A stretch of 64,000 nucleotides of DNA from Pipra filicauda (taxonomy: Eukaryota; Chordata; Aves; Passeriformes; Pipridae), in the NCBI RefSeq assembly GCF_003945595.2, contig NW_024104665.1, positions 2,633,651-2,697,650 on the forward strand, given 5' to 3'. The notes below the pieces were generated by a model. The model ran no database searches and was not told the DNA's origin. It worked only from the letters and a program-made list of their open reading frames with translations. The translations under genes and the position numbers were made by a program. The stretch's first letter is position 1. Each line of letters begins with the position of its first letter. This document shows positions 51,601-64,000 of this stretch, in pieces.

Positions 51601-54600
51601 ACTTAAAGAATCAGAGTAGCCATAAATACTGCAGAAAGTGTGTAGGCAAAGTACACAGGCTTTTATTTGTAAAAGCTGTCCACAAGCTATGCCAGGAGTT
51701 GTTTCTCCATGTGTTTCCAAGGGCTTTCTAGGAAGAAATTATAGACATTTTTCTCTTCTTGTCACCAAGGTCTACGTTATTGCAAAAAAGTGGCCAACTG
51801 TTACCAGGCTGAATCAACATCAGAAACCTCAAGTCTCATTTAGCAAGCCAAAACACCTAAGACCTCCAACATCTGAGCCTATGAAAACTCTTACTAATAC
51901 TGTGTGTAAACTTCAGACCAACAGGAAGATGTTCTCTTCGGAGATTTACTATAGAACCTATTGACACAATTTAAATGCCATCTCTTTTCTTCCATTTCCA
52001 TCAAGAAATCTCAAATAATATCTAAGGGTAGCTAATCCCTAGGTTTATTGAGCTATTTGCTGAAGTTACATGAGGTTAGAGCCTCCATTTTGGTACACAG
52101 CATTCTAGAAAAATCAGCTGCTCTTGAGATCATGTAAAAGAAAAAAATTTCATTCACAACTATATTTCTACTTTGTTAATTTGAGAATAGTTATTGTGAT
52201 GTTTCACAACTGCAGAATGACAAAGAAAAACACACCACTTACTACCCAAACAGTTGGGAAAAAATCAAAACAAAGACTATATTCCGTCTTAGCAACTGTA
52301 TCATTATTTTGAACTCTATGAAAGGAAGTTGGATGCACAAATCACATCTCAGTGCCCTGTGATGATTTTGAAAGCTTCAGATGATTGTAAACAAGACTGC
52401 AATATGAGCAATTTTAAAAACATATAAGACCCATGAAAACATCCAAAGGATCTGGGTTCTCAAAAACACTTCCCTTTCAGTCATATCACCAAAAGTAACT
52501 AGCCCATTGCTAAAAAGCTTTCCCAACACTGACTCAAACTAAGACTGTTCTTTTTAAAAACTATTGGCTTTCTAAAATATCATTATACCTTCGTTTCCCT
52601 TATCATCCTCTGGACAGTTAATGTATTATTTCTTTCCATTTTCATGATCCTTTCTGCAAATACTTTTGCAGAATAAGCTAAATGTTATTATTTGGATACT
52701 TATCTTGAACAGCAAAGTACTTACTGACTGGTTAATTTTAAGTATGTAAATGAATACTACAATTACTTCACCAATCATATGTCGACAGTTGAGCACCCCA
52801 TCATATTTTTTACTGGATCATGTTTCAAATAAGAAGCAGTATACACCAAATTTTAACCCAGGATCCCAGCCTTTGGTACTCTTCAGGAGTCTGCAACACT
52901 GGAGAAAAATAGTTATTCTCAGTGTTCGTGAATGCCTCTCTGCTAGACATCACCTTTTATTTCCTATTAATCTGACAGCTCCCTACAGTTTGTGAATATT
53001 TCCTAAATTGCTTCAGACTATAATCTGCCAATGACTGATGAACACAGTGAGAACTCCAATAAGGAATCAATAATGAATACCTAAGGGTTGTGATATTTCC
53101 CAACAGCATCACTTGAACATGAAAAAAAAAAAAATCTGCCCCCAGTTTCAGAGAAAAGACAGGAATAAAGCAAAGATGAACAAAGAGTTCTAGTTGATCA
53201 GAGCAGCCTACTGCACATCAAGCCCTTTGCAGTCTTTTCTCTAGCACTACAACTTGAACTTAATCAAATTAGAAAAAAAAATTACAAGCTGTTTACAAGT
53301 TGTTATTTAAAAATGCTAAAAAAGAAGAAAATTACTGAAACCCTCCTTATTAATAAATATTTACAGTGAACCATAAATATTTTTACAGATCAGTACCAAT
53401 CGCTGTGCAAACAGGATTGCACAGAGAATAGACTGGAAGTAGAAATGGAGGACTTCCAAGACAGTCCCAACTCACAAGAGATATGCTCAGTGAGGAAATG
53501 CATTCTTCTCCTTCCCTGCTTCTCCCGCAGCTATTGCAAAATTTCCACCATAGATGTGAAGCAAGAGATTTAATACAATAAAAATCTAAAAACCAATCTG
53601 TGTTTTAGGGGTGCACGTTGCTCATTTTTCTAAATGCCTTTCCCAGCTCATGTGTTTTGGGAACCTTGCCCACAATCAAAAGGATATCTGTCTTCATCTT
53701 GCGATGACTGGTCAGCTCATCAGCTTCCCCAACAAGGACAGGGCATTCCAATGCATCAGTGCCTGCTCCCAGTATCACAGGGATTCCAAATAATACACTA
53801 TTGCAGAGAGTTATAATACTGAGCAGTTACAGTGATCAGGTATTAGGAAGAGAAAAAAAAGACAAAGGAAAAAACCAAAGACTGAGAGACCAAAGGTTGA
53901 GAAGATGTGTACATGATAGGGGAACCCCGGGCGATGCTTTCATAAACAACTGTAATCAAGAGCAGCTATTTTAATACAAGGTTGCAACAAACACATGTAG
54001 TTCTTTTCATCTAATATGATAAAGGCATTCCCAATAAAGCTCTTTCCTTGTCTGACTGATGTTGAGAGTCCCAGCCTTACAGAAATGACAGTTGAAAAGC
54101 AGCAAGCTTTCAAATTAATTCTCCTACTGCTGCCATGCCACACTAAAATACAGGAAAAAGAGGAGTAAGGCAGAGGAAGCACACTAAGCACAATCACTCA
54201 GCTACCTTGTTGACCTCTTACCAAAGGATACCAGTGTTTAGCCTACAGAAAGTCAGATGGCTGCTTTCAAGTCTGATACAGGATGATATGCTAAACCCGC
54301 ATATGTAACTGTACATGTGTGAAACAAAACAAACACCAGGAAATTTGCATTTAAACAACTTATATAATCAGCAATTTTTACAAGGTATACATGAATGACT
54401 TCAATCAAGCTTTTCTTAAACAAATGAAAGATACCTTGTTATCAGAACTTCATCACTCCCCCATCTTTTGTGTTCTTCATCAAATTTATGGTTTTAAACT
54501 TATCTCAAAGTCTCACAGACACTTTTGATTTTACATTTGAATTTTGTTTCTTTATTACTCCATCTTCTCCTAGACCCATTCCCATGAAGCCCATACAAAC

Positions 54601-57600
54601 TTTGTCACAGGGCTACAACAGAACAGAACCAGTCACCTGACAGAGTGGGCATAATTTAACATAACTGAACACAATACAGAGCAATCAAACTAAACGGCAT
54701 AGGTCAACAAAGAGTAAGTAACTTTTGAAAAAGAGCAACCCACATGCAAGTAACATTATTGATCACTGAAAATTTAAATTCACACCACCTTCTGGAATAT
54801 TAATACTACTACACTTGGGTTTTTTTCCTTAAGATGTTTCCTTCAGAAGTGAGCTCTAAGAGATTTATGAAATAGTAAGACAACTGAAACTCAGAGAGCC
54901 TCAGAATTCATGGTCAGGTGCTCTGCTTGCCAGAAGCTAAAAATAAACCTGGATCAATCTCAGTTACTTAACATACATTCTCCTAAAAGATAGATTCGAT
55001 GATTTGCAACATTAGTACACAAAGGTTAAAACAGTAAGATAATAATTTTATGTATGCATCTTTATGTGATCAAATTTGTTGTTCAAAAGCAAAAGCTGTG
55101 AACTAAGGTAATAATACTTCCCCTTTATCTGTGTTGAAGTAAACTGAGCAATGAAGACTGAAAGGAATGTGCAAGGCGTTTATTAAGTGGAAAAAGAATG
55201 GGGAGAGGAACAAAACAGACAAAGCTGCATCAGAACAACATTCTGCATATTACTAGGAACACAAAGAAACAGAAATAAATAAGTCAATGGCAAAAGACAG
55301 CATAATAATGTAAATATATTAATATATCTGGTAATTGAAAATTGTATTTGACAGATACAGTATAATGCAACATCATTAGATTGCTTCATTACATGGGGAA
55401 GATTCTTAAACATTTTACTAAACAGAAGACTATTGAAAACAATTAGTCCTTTGTACTAGGTTCAAGCAGAGTGCATCTGAAGGTCTATTTTTAAATTTCC
55501 AGCAAATATTTTTACAGATAGACTACCATGCACTTTGGTCAATAAAAAGTACAAAACAAAATTCATTATAAGAGATTAAAATTCAAGTTTGTAGTTATAA
55601 AATAGCTTTTTAAGCTTGTTGGTATCTGACAAAACAATCTCTGAATAGCATTTTGTACAGACCAATTTACGGAATCTCTATGTTATATATTGAACCTCTT
55701 TGCCTTCAATGAGGGAATCTGATCTTTTATAATGAAATGCCATATTTTGCTTTTGAAGGTTAAGAAATGTTAAGAAAAATGCTTTTTGAACGTTAAGAAA
55801 AATTTTCTCTAACCTGCATATTAGTCTGAAATCTGTTAAGATTTTTAAAAGTCCTAGGCATGCTCACCCACTGAGTAAAACCAAGAGTACTGCATTACAG
55901 ATGTGGGCTAAAGACTTACATGGAATCATGGCCTCTAGGATTTTTCTTTGTTTTTCCCCACAATTTTGAAAGAAATTGGGGCCAACAGTCTGCATCACTT
56001 CCTGCAGCAGGACAGACTCACAAATGTAATTCTCTGTGAAGTAGCATAAGTAATGCCTCTAAGAAGAATCCACCAAATCCCTAAGGTAACAGATCTTCTA
56101 AAGAGTCTGCTGTAAGCCCTTCAAAATGACCAAGAAAATAAAGTTTAGTGAAAGAATGTCATCCTGGCTCCACAGGCCCCAAAGCGCTGTGCAAGGACAC
56201 GATTCACAGAAACCCACTGGGATGCCACGCTGGTGCTTGTGGAGGGCTCCTGTGCAGCCAGCTGGCATCACCTGTGCCACAGCACTGCCGTGGGCAAAGG
56301 ATCACAGGGGGCACTTTGGACATCTCACACTGCCTCAGCCAAGAGATTTTTAAAAAATTTACCAAGCTGACTTTGCCAGAAGCCTATTAGGAGGTTTCAC
56401 AGAGCCTGTTCTGACAAGCAAGCCGCAGAAGTAGTAACTTCCAAGAGAAAATGTACCAATAAAAACTGTCATACCATCTTCAGTTGTTTCCTCTGCCTTT
56501 CTAAGACAGGCGATAGCTCGACCAATGTAAACCCACAAACCCTCTAGCAGATGCATCCAGCCCACTCAAATAAGAGATTTATCATAGCTAGTAGGATAGC
56601 ATTTGAGCTGCCAGTTTGCTCACAGACAATATGGACTTTCCCCTCTCCTTCTCTTAACACTGTTAGGAATGACTTACGGTAACAGGGTACCTGACAATGC
56701 TCCATCCCACAGAAAATTTTTCCTCACCACAGACAGGTTTTTTTTTCCTTGCATCCTAAATGTCTATCATTAACTAATGGTCACAGTGATTATTCTTGTA
56801 TATTAATGACAAGCTCTCGAGTGCAAAACCAAAGCTCTGTCGTTCACAGTGGTAGATGGAGAGGTGTAGAAGGGGGAAGAGGATAGCTGTAAAGGACTAG
56901 TGTTTCCCACTACCACCTGTCCTTATCCCTGTCTAGAAACAGCATCAGGGGACTTCAGAATTTAGTGCCTCCATTTTACAGAAAATACAAGTTACAAAGT
57001 TCTGCCCAAGAAAACAGTGCCAATTTCATAACTGTGTTGATTTCATGGAAAGATGTTCACATTTCTATTTAAATTGACCTCAGACAGCGAGTTTCTTCAA
57101 TGACTTGCAACGTAATATACCTAGAAGGAACACTACTTTGAAATATGTCTCTTTGCCAAAATTTTAAAGGGAAAATTTCATGAAGAATTAAGAAGTTTTT
57201 TTCAAGGGGAAGACAAGGCACATACACCTGAACAGTTTTTAAAACCTTATATTGTTTGACATTTTAAAGCTAATTTTTTAAAACCTTCTTAAAAGACTAA
57301 GAAGTCACACACTCTTAGAGACAGACTTGAACTAGGGAAAAGTATCCAAGTCAATATAGCAATACCCATTTTACTCCTTCAGAGCATTCAGCCCAGAACA
57401 TTTAACACTAAACAAACACCATCAATGTCATGGTACAAGAGGACATAAGAGTGAATTCTAGATCATTCTGAAGAGATTACAAGTCTTTGAAACGGGGAGG
57501 GGGAGGCGAAAGGGAGGTTATGTTTTTGTTTCATACTTAAAACATTACCTCCCGATTACCTCCCTTGTTAATCAAAAACATGCTGTACATTCTTTCATCT

Positions 57601-60196
57601 TAGAAAGTAACCATTAAAACAGACCTATCCAGCTCTTTAAAAAAAAATAATAAGTGAGGTAATAAGTTGTGAATCAAAGTGTTCCCTTCCACATAAAACA
57701 TCTGCAAGAGGAAAAGGGGAAAAATAGCTTAACAGAACTGCAGATAGGTAATCAAATGCCCTAGTTCAACAGGGAGTAACAAGCATATGCACAGAGACTG
57801 AGATTTGTCCTTGTAGCATTTAATCCTGCTCATATTGTGCAATTCATCTCAGCACAGTCAGAGCAACCATAGCTCTACTCCCACTAGATGGAAAATTCCA
57901 CTCGAGCTTAAGTGAAACTCTTCAAAAGCCCAATTTGAATTCTTTCTGCTCAGCCCAGTTTTGTTCATAGAACTGCTCATTTGCTTGCAAACACAGTATT
58001 CTGTTCATCTTCTCAGAGCACAAAATGAATGCCACTTCACTGTGGGCTGAGTCCGGGGAAGGGCATCAAGGCCAGTTACGGGTCACATTCACCCTTCCTC
58101 TCTCCTTAATGCGTAGCAATATCTTTCCTTGACAGTGGTACAACAACAGAAATGCAAAAATTTCATGGTAAAAATATGGCAATTAAATGTTATAATTGTA
58201 TCGGACTACCGTGTAATTATATGTACATGCAGATGTTATAGAATACAATACTGCATTGAGCAATTCAAGGAAACAGTTTTTGTATACAATTAAATTACTT
58301 GATGCATAGGGCCTTTGGCATCAGACCTTCTCTTCAAGCCTCTCTATGTGGTTACTTCGCAACAATCTTCATACCACCTTCTAAAGAACAACCAAATAAA
58401 CAGGAAGAATTTTATTTTTGTTCATTTGCTATTGTAGAAAAATAGGAAGGGAAATAGAAGAGAAAATAGCAACATATTTATCTTACCAAGATAAATCATC
58501 CCTGTGTATTCCAACTAATGCAGTCAAAATGAACAGAAAACAATCATGGTATTCACAGAACAAGGGCATAAGAACTGTAGACAGAAATACAGCCAGTAAA
58601 AGCACACTGAGCTATATAATAAATACATTTCCTCCTGCAGAATCCTTGGTATTGTCCCCTGGCAACCATAAAAATGTCAATGCTTTGCTAAGTAACCAGT
58701 CAGAAAATGCATGTCTGTACACCCACATAGAATTTTCTGCCTGAAATATGTAATAACTTTATTCAAGTTTTATACCTGTATCCACAGCACTTACTGCCAA
58801 ATTCAGTGGAAAGGAAATGCAGAAAGCATCATGTTTATCTGCCATATCATTCCTCTTTAGGAACACGGTTCCCTTACCAGTTAAAGGAAAGCAGGTCCAA
58901 TGATACAGATTTCTTAAATGTTTCAGATTCTTAAAAGTTTTTATTGGAGTTTTCTCCCCACATCTTCTGAATGGATTTAAAACAACCTCAATATAATAAG
59001 CTAACTAAGTGTGAAAAGTTACTTTGCTGGCATTATTTACCTTTAAAAAAATAGTGGTCCAATGTAAGTATAAAGACAAAACTAAAAAGCTGTAACCAAA
59101 AGCTTATAAAAAAAATTAATCTATTACCAATAACAGAAACTATCTGAAACATTATATTAAAAAAAAAGAGAGCATTCTCCTGTGCACTAATAAAGGTATA
59201 AAACCAGAACTAATAAAAGACATAAGAAATAGTTTTAAACATTTCCTCAAAAAGCATTTAAGATTCTGATATGGCAGAAACCCAAATTTTTAATTGTTAA
59301 ATACAGTGCATTTAAAAACTCCTACTACAGGTTTTTTCTTTTCGGAGAATAATTATCTATTCTTGAAAATTAAAAGACATCATAAAAAGTACGAGATACA
59401 TCACATCTGCTGTGAAGAATAAGCAGAGATACTATTTAACATAAGCAGTAGCTTAAAATAAAAATTTTAAGATCTTAGGGTAACAACAACTTTGTCTTGC
59501 TTCACTACTAACGGAGTGAGATTAAGTACAGAAGTTTACTCACCCTACTGTTGAAGCTTTTACACAGACAGCAAGACTTCCTCTCAAATATTGACTTCTG
59601 CTCACCCACCACAACCCTGGTTCCCTTATCAGGCTCCCCATCCCAAACCATATAGAGTAGCAAAAATATCTGCTGAATACCTTCATGTAACCACCATACA
59701 ACTGAAAGTTACACTGTATAAAAATTTGAAAAGTCATCTTAGAAACATATTAGATAAAGTACAGACCCATATCTTTATCTACCTATGTATGTATATACAC
59801 AGATGAATATGGAGATTATATATATACGCGCACCTACAAATCTGTATATTAATCATTACATTTATGTGTTATGAACAGTCATTCTGCAGGACTGAAAAAT
59901 CCATCAGAATTCTGTACAGCAAACCTTGCACTGCTACAATCTGTCATGAGTTTTCATCTACCCTCTCTGCGGTAGCAATCGTGGCATACAGCATTTGCAG
60001 ACGAAGATTTACAACCAAGTCATACAATGGCTTGCATAAGCAGATATTCTAATTCTCCAAAAGACATTTAATAATACAGGTAAGAGCAATCAGTGACTAC
60101 CAGTTTTTCCTTTAATAATTAAAACTGAAGAGAATTTCATAAAAAAAAATTTGCAGAGATTCAAGAAAGAAGTCCCACCACCTTACAAAACCTTAC
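45683..60196 (-). other. THADA: THADA intron, 14.5 kb
   Basis: Mostly AT-rich unique sequence. It includes an AT microsatellite (47657-47702), two comparatively GC-rich patches (about 47940-48215 and 56150-56345) of unknown origin, and an AT-rich segment around 58030-58290 with homeodomain-like TAATTA-type words. No exon, transposon or RNA gene was recognised. Confidence 0.85.
47657..47702. repeat. AT-dinucleotide microsatellite, imperfect
   Basis: Two TATATATA runs separated by AAAAATAAATG and followed by AAAAATATAG. Likely length-variable between individuals. Confidence 0.9.
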
Positions 60197-60328
60197 CTTA
60201 TAATAAAAGGGACAAATGGTGCCATGCTGAGTGCTGAATGAGTGCCATCCATTGGAGATGGATACAGTCTTCCCAGGATTAAAAGCAAAAGAAACAGGCT
60301 TGGATGGACTTTCAACTCTTCAACTTCA
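60197..60328 (-). CDS. THADA: THADA internal exon B, 132 nt
   Basis: The minus-strand acceptor reads CTTTCTATTTAG and the donor AAG/GTAAGG. The first base T completes a Ser codon with the AG of the upstream exon, which is only 1,374 bp away; the last two bases AG are completed by A of the next exon to give Arg. The product contains HPSLFLLLLILGRLYPSP, then MDGTHSALSMAPFVPFII. This is one of the best conserved parts of THADA (human has nearly the same PSPMDGT and SALSM blocks), so it is a strong anchor for the identification. The leucine-rich run is an amphipathic/hydrophobic helix of the solenoid, not a convincing membrane segment. The frame is intact. Confidence 0.96.
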
Positions 60329-61702
60329 CTAAATAGAAAGGGGTAAGAAGCATTTGGTGAAAAACGCATTCTCCTTCACGCTATTATTGATTCTCTTCCC
60401 CACAAAATAGGCTTCTGCATTTCTGGTTCAAGGAGGTATTCTAGGCTGATCATTACAAGAGAGTGCAAACCCTGCTGGGATCAAACATGGCATCCAGGTC
60501 TCCTGCAGGGAACCCCTGTAATGAAGGCACTTATGGCTGTATTGCCGTCACTTTCCTGCATTATTCCAAGCCTCTTTTTTTCCCAATTATGGTGAGCCGC
60601 CTTCATTTTTAAATAATATTAAAAACCTGCACAGATAATCTTTCTCTATGAACCAGGAAACTATGAAAGCAGAGTTAGTTACAAAAAGGTGGTTTAAAAA
60701 AAACTCTTCTTATCAGTTTGAGAGGAAATGTGTATTTAGCAAACAGCAGGGTTTACTAAAAAATAGTTCTTGTCATTGACACCAAGTGGCTACTATTCAT
60801 ATTTAAAAAAATCAGAAATCTAAGTTAAAATCAACCCTTCTTGATTTATTTAATTACTAATAATAGGATACAAGTCTGAATTCACACTGAAAAAGCATTC
60901 CAAGCCTCCATTTCAGACAGCAGCTTTCAATCTTTTTCAACTGAAAGACTTCCCAGAATTTACCAATGAGGACACTGTCACCTTTCAAAACATCAGGGAA
61001 AGCAGACTGCTGCACTGAATGTACACACCCTCTTTTCTTAAGCAGAGACTGCAAAACATGCAATGACTGGTGAAGCTTCTGCTTCAGAATATCCACCTTA
61101 GGCCCATTAAACAGACAGTTGAACCTCACCCATAAATCAGCTACTCAACTTCCACAGTTTATACCATGGCATTTTAAGAGAAAAAAAATCCAGCATTGAT
61201 TTACTCTAAAAGTTCATGAACCTGGAGGTAACAGTGTCATCCCAAATGGTATCATCTGTAGCTCTCAGCCACCATTTGTGGAGTCCTTAAAAGAAGATGA
61301 AGGACTTTCCCTAGAGTCAGTGTGTCACAGGTTGGAAAGTGTTCATTTAGGGTTACGTGAGGCCTATGACCCTGTATCACTTAAACACATTAGGAAGCCT
61401 CATTCTTAAACATGAGAAAGTCAAACACCCGGTTTCTGTTGCCCCGAAAAATATAAGTTCTTTAACATCTGATCCTAGGAACGCAGCAACTATTAATTAC
61501 TCAGCAGTAGTTCAATCTTCAGGGACTTATTGCGATGTGCAAAAGCTAAAAGAAAAAAGCCTTAGCAAAAGACACGTAGTTGAACTACATAATTTCAAGA
61601 AGCTGTTGATATATACAACAGCATTAGGGTGTACGTGACACAGCTCGGTTTAAACTTTTCATTCCACTTTATATTTCAAAGTTTTCTTAGACATTGTCTT
61701 AC
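60329..61702 (-). other. THADA: THADA intron, 1.4 kb (short)
   Basis: This is the only short intron in the window and it separates exons A and B. It has a full-consensus-type donor (GTAAGA) and an acceptor with a moderate T-rich tract. The open frames inside (plus 61357-61638, minus 60857-61129) resemble no known protein. No repeat was seen. Confidence 0.85.
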
Positions 61703-61792
61703 CTGTTCAAAGTATTGGTTACAACCTCCAACTGCTTGAGAAGGAAAGGATAAAGACTTGGAAACCGAGAGAAAAACTCCCCTCCTGTCATT
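61703..61792 (-). CDS. THADA: THADA internal exon A (most 5' complete exon in the window), 90 nt
   Basis: On the minus strand the exon lies between an acceptor with a T-rich run ending TTTCTGCAG and a GTAAGA donor. It starts with the last base of a codon split with the previous exon and ends with two bases (AG) of a split codon. It encodes MTGGEFF followed by SRFPSLYPFLLKQLE, which I recognise from THADA, where human has MTGREFFSRFPELYPFLLKQLE-like sequence. The sequence is a helical ARM/HEAT-type segment without catalytic residues, a scaffold role in the FTSJ1 tRNA-methylation complex. The split first codon would be Arg if the upstream exon ends in AG, as the human protein predicts. No frameshift or stop is present. 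Confidence 0.95.
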
Positions 61793-63997
61793 CTGCAGAA
61801 ACAAATGAATAAGAGTCATAATTAGCATTCTGCAGTAATCAATTGCACTCAAAATACCAGTTTATTTGTTGATTTCTGATGCTACAGTGAAGCTGGCAAT
61901 CCATACACACATGATGAACTACTTTCAAAGGCAGCATGATGTTTTCATTAAAAATGATGATACAGTGTATTTTACACAAGTTAAGTAACTCTGTATGTGT
62001 CCATACTAACACTTGGTCAACTAAACTGGTGGGGCCTTTTTGGGAAATCACACTAAAAAGAAAAGATACAACAGCTTAAATTCCGGCACCATTTTAAGAA
62101 CATTCTAGTTGAACAAGAGAAGACTTACACATGCTTTAGCGTGGCTCATGTACTAAATAGCTAATAAAATATACTTAAAAACATGTACTAACAGATGCTC
62201 ATAATTTACTGACACTAAAAAGCATCTCAGAATAGTAACTCACAGAAGATTTGTAAAATGCATCTGACCTTCATTTAACCCTCTTTATCCAGCACTGCTT
62301 CCAACACATAGCAGTGGTAACATGTACAGGCCACGTTTTTGCTCGTGTAGAGGGAGCAACGACATCCAAAACAGAGCAATGCACAAATACCTAATGAACT
62401 CATCCCTAGCCAGAATTAGTACGGCGGAACAGTTCAAGCCACAACAGCAAATTAATCCCAGCTAAAAGGAGGTAAGTAGAAATCTTCTGTATTTGTTTGG
62501 TTTAGATCGGATAAAGCATGGCTTCATGGTTTATAGGAAACCACTCAGCATCATCTAAGCAAGAACCATCCCCACTGAATGTTACAGTGGGGAGGTTCTA
62601 ATCAGACATATATGCTATGCAGATAAAACAGACTGCCTTTAAAATTAAATAAATGAAAGGCCATCCATTTAGAAAAAGAAAGCCAACCACAGGGTTTGCT
62701 TGCCACGAGATCAATCAAGATAAATGTCATGCGTTAGCATGACTCCAGTGCAGCGCTTACAACAAGCGGACAGATCCGGGTCTAGAGAAATAACACAATG
62801 AGATGGCAATATTGAATGCGCGTAAAAATAAGCAGACAAAAATAATCACGCACGAGTAAATGAGCACATGGGAAGCATCAGCACGGCTTCTTCCAGCACT
62901 CCACTAACATAACATGCCTTAGCCACAGGCCACAGAATAAACACAGCAAAAACAGCTTACTAGATGGAAACAAACGTTCAAAGAGGTACAGGAAACTTTC
63001 TCTAGGCACATAAGAAACAATACTGTGAATATATATACACAATATAGTGAGTTGCTATAACTAAAAGCATGTCCAATGAATCTGCAGTAGCTGTAACAGC
63101 TACAAAAAGGCTTCAAGTTAAAAAATTAGATGGAAGCATTCAAACCAAGAATGAATATAAATAAAAGCAGTAATGAGGACAGTTTAAAGACATCAATACT
63201 GATAATCACTGAAGACACTCATATAATTTCTTCTAACAGCTTCTTCAAAACAACTTCAATTTTTTGTACATACATTATGCAGAAAACTGAAGATGCAAAG
63301 CCAGAGACAGCTAAAAACATAAGATCTAAGTATATCAAGTTAAACAGTCCATCTGACTGAGTTTTTCATATGTAAAACATTAGGAATTCAGTAAAAGAAA
63401 AAAAAGAAAAAATTCTATTCAAAAATGCTGTGACACCTCCACCTCTTGTTCAATAGAGTGCATCAAGCAAAAGCAGAATTGAGGTTAAGATTCCTATGGA
63501 ATGGATGACCACTGGTTAGAGGTTTAAGAGAAGACTATATACAAGTAGCATTTCACACAAGTACTTTTAAAGGTCCATTTTTAATGTATTAAAAATTCAG
63601 CAGCCACACGTGAATCAATATTAAATAATGGAATGGAATATCCTTACGAAGTCTCAAAATTCTTTGTGATTAGCATGGTTTCATGAACCTTTTTGAGAGG
63701 AAAAGAAATTGATAACTACTGAAGTGGGTAGTTTACATACCCTCCCACTTGGTTTACTGCTCCACAGCTTATGTGAGGGGAGAAGGCAGCCTAATCAATA
63801 CCATTAATCAGCAGTAGCTGCAGAAAAGATCTCCATAGGCACTTTCAGAAAAAGAGAGAGACAACTGTCTGAGCAGACTGTTACAGGGCCTCCAGTTCAG
63901 AGAGGAAACAAGAAAGACTACACACTAGCAAAAGTGCTGCAAAATGCAAAGGTGTTCTCAAAAATACAGAGCACTATTTTAAGTGTGAATCCACTAC
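61793..63997 (-). other. THADA: THADA intron, 5' part reaching the window end
   Basis: No THADA-like coding sequence was found between 61793 and the window end. The segment preceding exon A in the human protein, which I recall as ending in Asn-Arg, should be here or beyond the edge. The last bases read (minus strand) CAG/GTAGTG, a possible donor exactly at the edge. A CpG-rich patch lies at 62706-62887. Confidence 0.7.
62706..62887. promoter_or_regulatory. Candidate conserved non-coding element or cryptic promoter (CpG-rich patch)
   Basis: Ten CpGs in about 180 bp, including GCGCG at 62818-62822 and CACGCACGAG at 62848-62857, in an AT-rich intron. No open frame or repeat explains it. An intronic enhancer or alternative promoter of THADA is possible, by inference. 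Confidence 0.35.
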
Positions 63998-64000
63998 CTG

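Larger units (their letters stand above)
2814..61792 (-). other. THADA: THADA gene, internal part of the 3' half (five exons, four introns)
   Basis: Five minus-strand exons with canonical GT-AG borders form one continuous reading frame: 90, 132, 169, 116 and 86 nt. The junction phases fit (AG+T gives Ser, AG+A gives Arg, phase 0, AG+G gives Arg). The translation follows human THADA as I recall it, over a stretch in the C-terminal half of a protein of about 1,950 residues. THADA is a large ARM/HEAT-repeat protein with a DUF2428 core. It partners FTSJ1 in 2'-O-methylation of position 32 of some cytosolic tRNAs, as Trm732 partners Trm7 in yeast; this is family knowledge, not visible here. Start codon, promoter, stop codon and polyadenylation site all lie outside the window. 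Confidence 0.95.

Noticed and set aside
59796..59835. TATG/TATA-rich stretch considered as a microsatellite
   Set aside because: Too irregular and short; no unit is repeated more than a few times.
1..64000. CRISPR arrays, operons, tRNA or rRNA genes, a second protein-coding gene
   Set aside because: No regularly spaced repeats, no tRNA cloverleaf or rRNA signatures, and no other exon chain with consistent phase was found on either strand.

Overview
This is 64 kb of vertebrate nuclear DNA, almost certainly from a bird. It is AT-rich, nearly all intronic, poor in transposons, and its clear interspersed repeats are CR1 LINE fragments plus one retroviral-type LTR. No bacterial-style genes, operons, tRNA, rRNA or CRISPR structures are visible. 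The LTR looks like a songbird-type ERV LTR, but that is only an impression.

The only gene I can support is THADA (thyroid adenoma-associated; the animal counterpart of yeast Trm732, partner of the tRNA 2'-O-methyltransferase FTSJ1/Trm7). It runs on the minus strand. Five consecutive internal exons were found by reading the minus strand for splice sites. In transcription order they are 61792-61703, 60328-60197, 45682-45514, 18123-18008 and 2899-2814. They total 593 nt, about 197 codons. Every junction keeps the reading frame and the translation follows the C-terminal half of human THADA as I remember it, without gaps in most exons. The N-terminal part lies to the right of the window and the last few hundred residues lie to the left. 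The final three bases of the window may be the end of the next upstream exon.

Layout from left to right: 1-2813 intron; 2814-2899 exon; 2900-18007 intron (15.1 kb) holding a CR1 3' end at 6128-6527 interrupted in its tail by a solo LTR at 6528-7181; 18008-18123 exon; 18124-45513 intron (27.4 kb) holding two more CR1 pieces (37941-38065 and 40366-41220), an exon-like 141-nt island at 21615-21755 and a CpG-retaining block near 28150-28580; 45514-45682 exon; 45683-60196 intron (14.5 kb); 60197-60328 exon; 60329-61702 short intron; 61703-61792 exon; 61793-63997 intron with a striking CpG-rich patch at 62706-62887. All recognised transposon remnants lie antisense to THADA.

I did not find a new multi-gene system. 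The observations most worth checking are the phase-compatible exon-like island containing one in-frame TGA, the two CpG-retaining candidate regulatory elements, and the LTR nested in the CR1 tail with a 5-bp target duplication.
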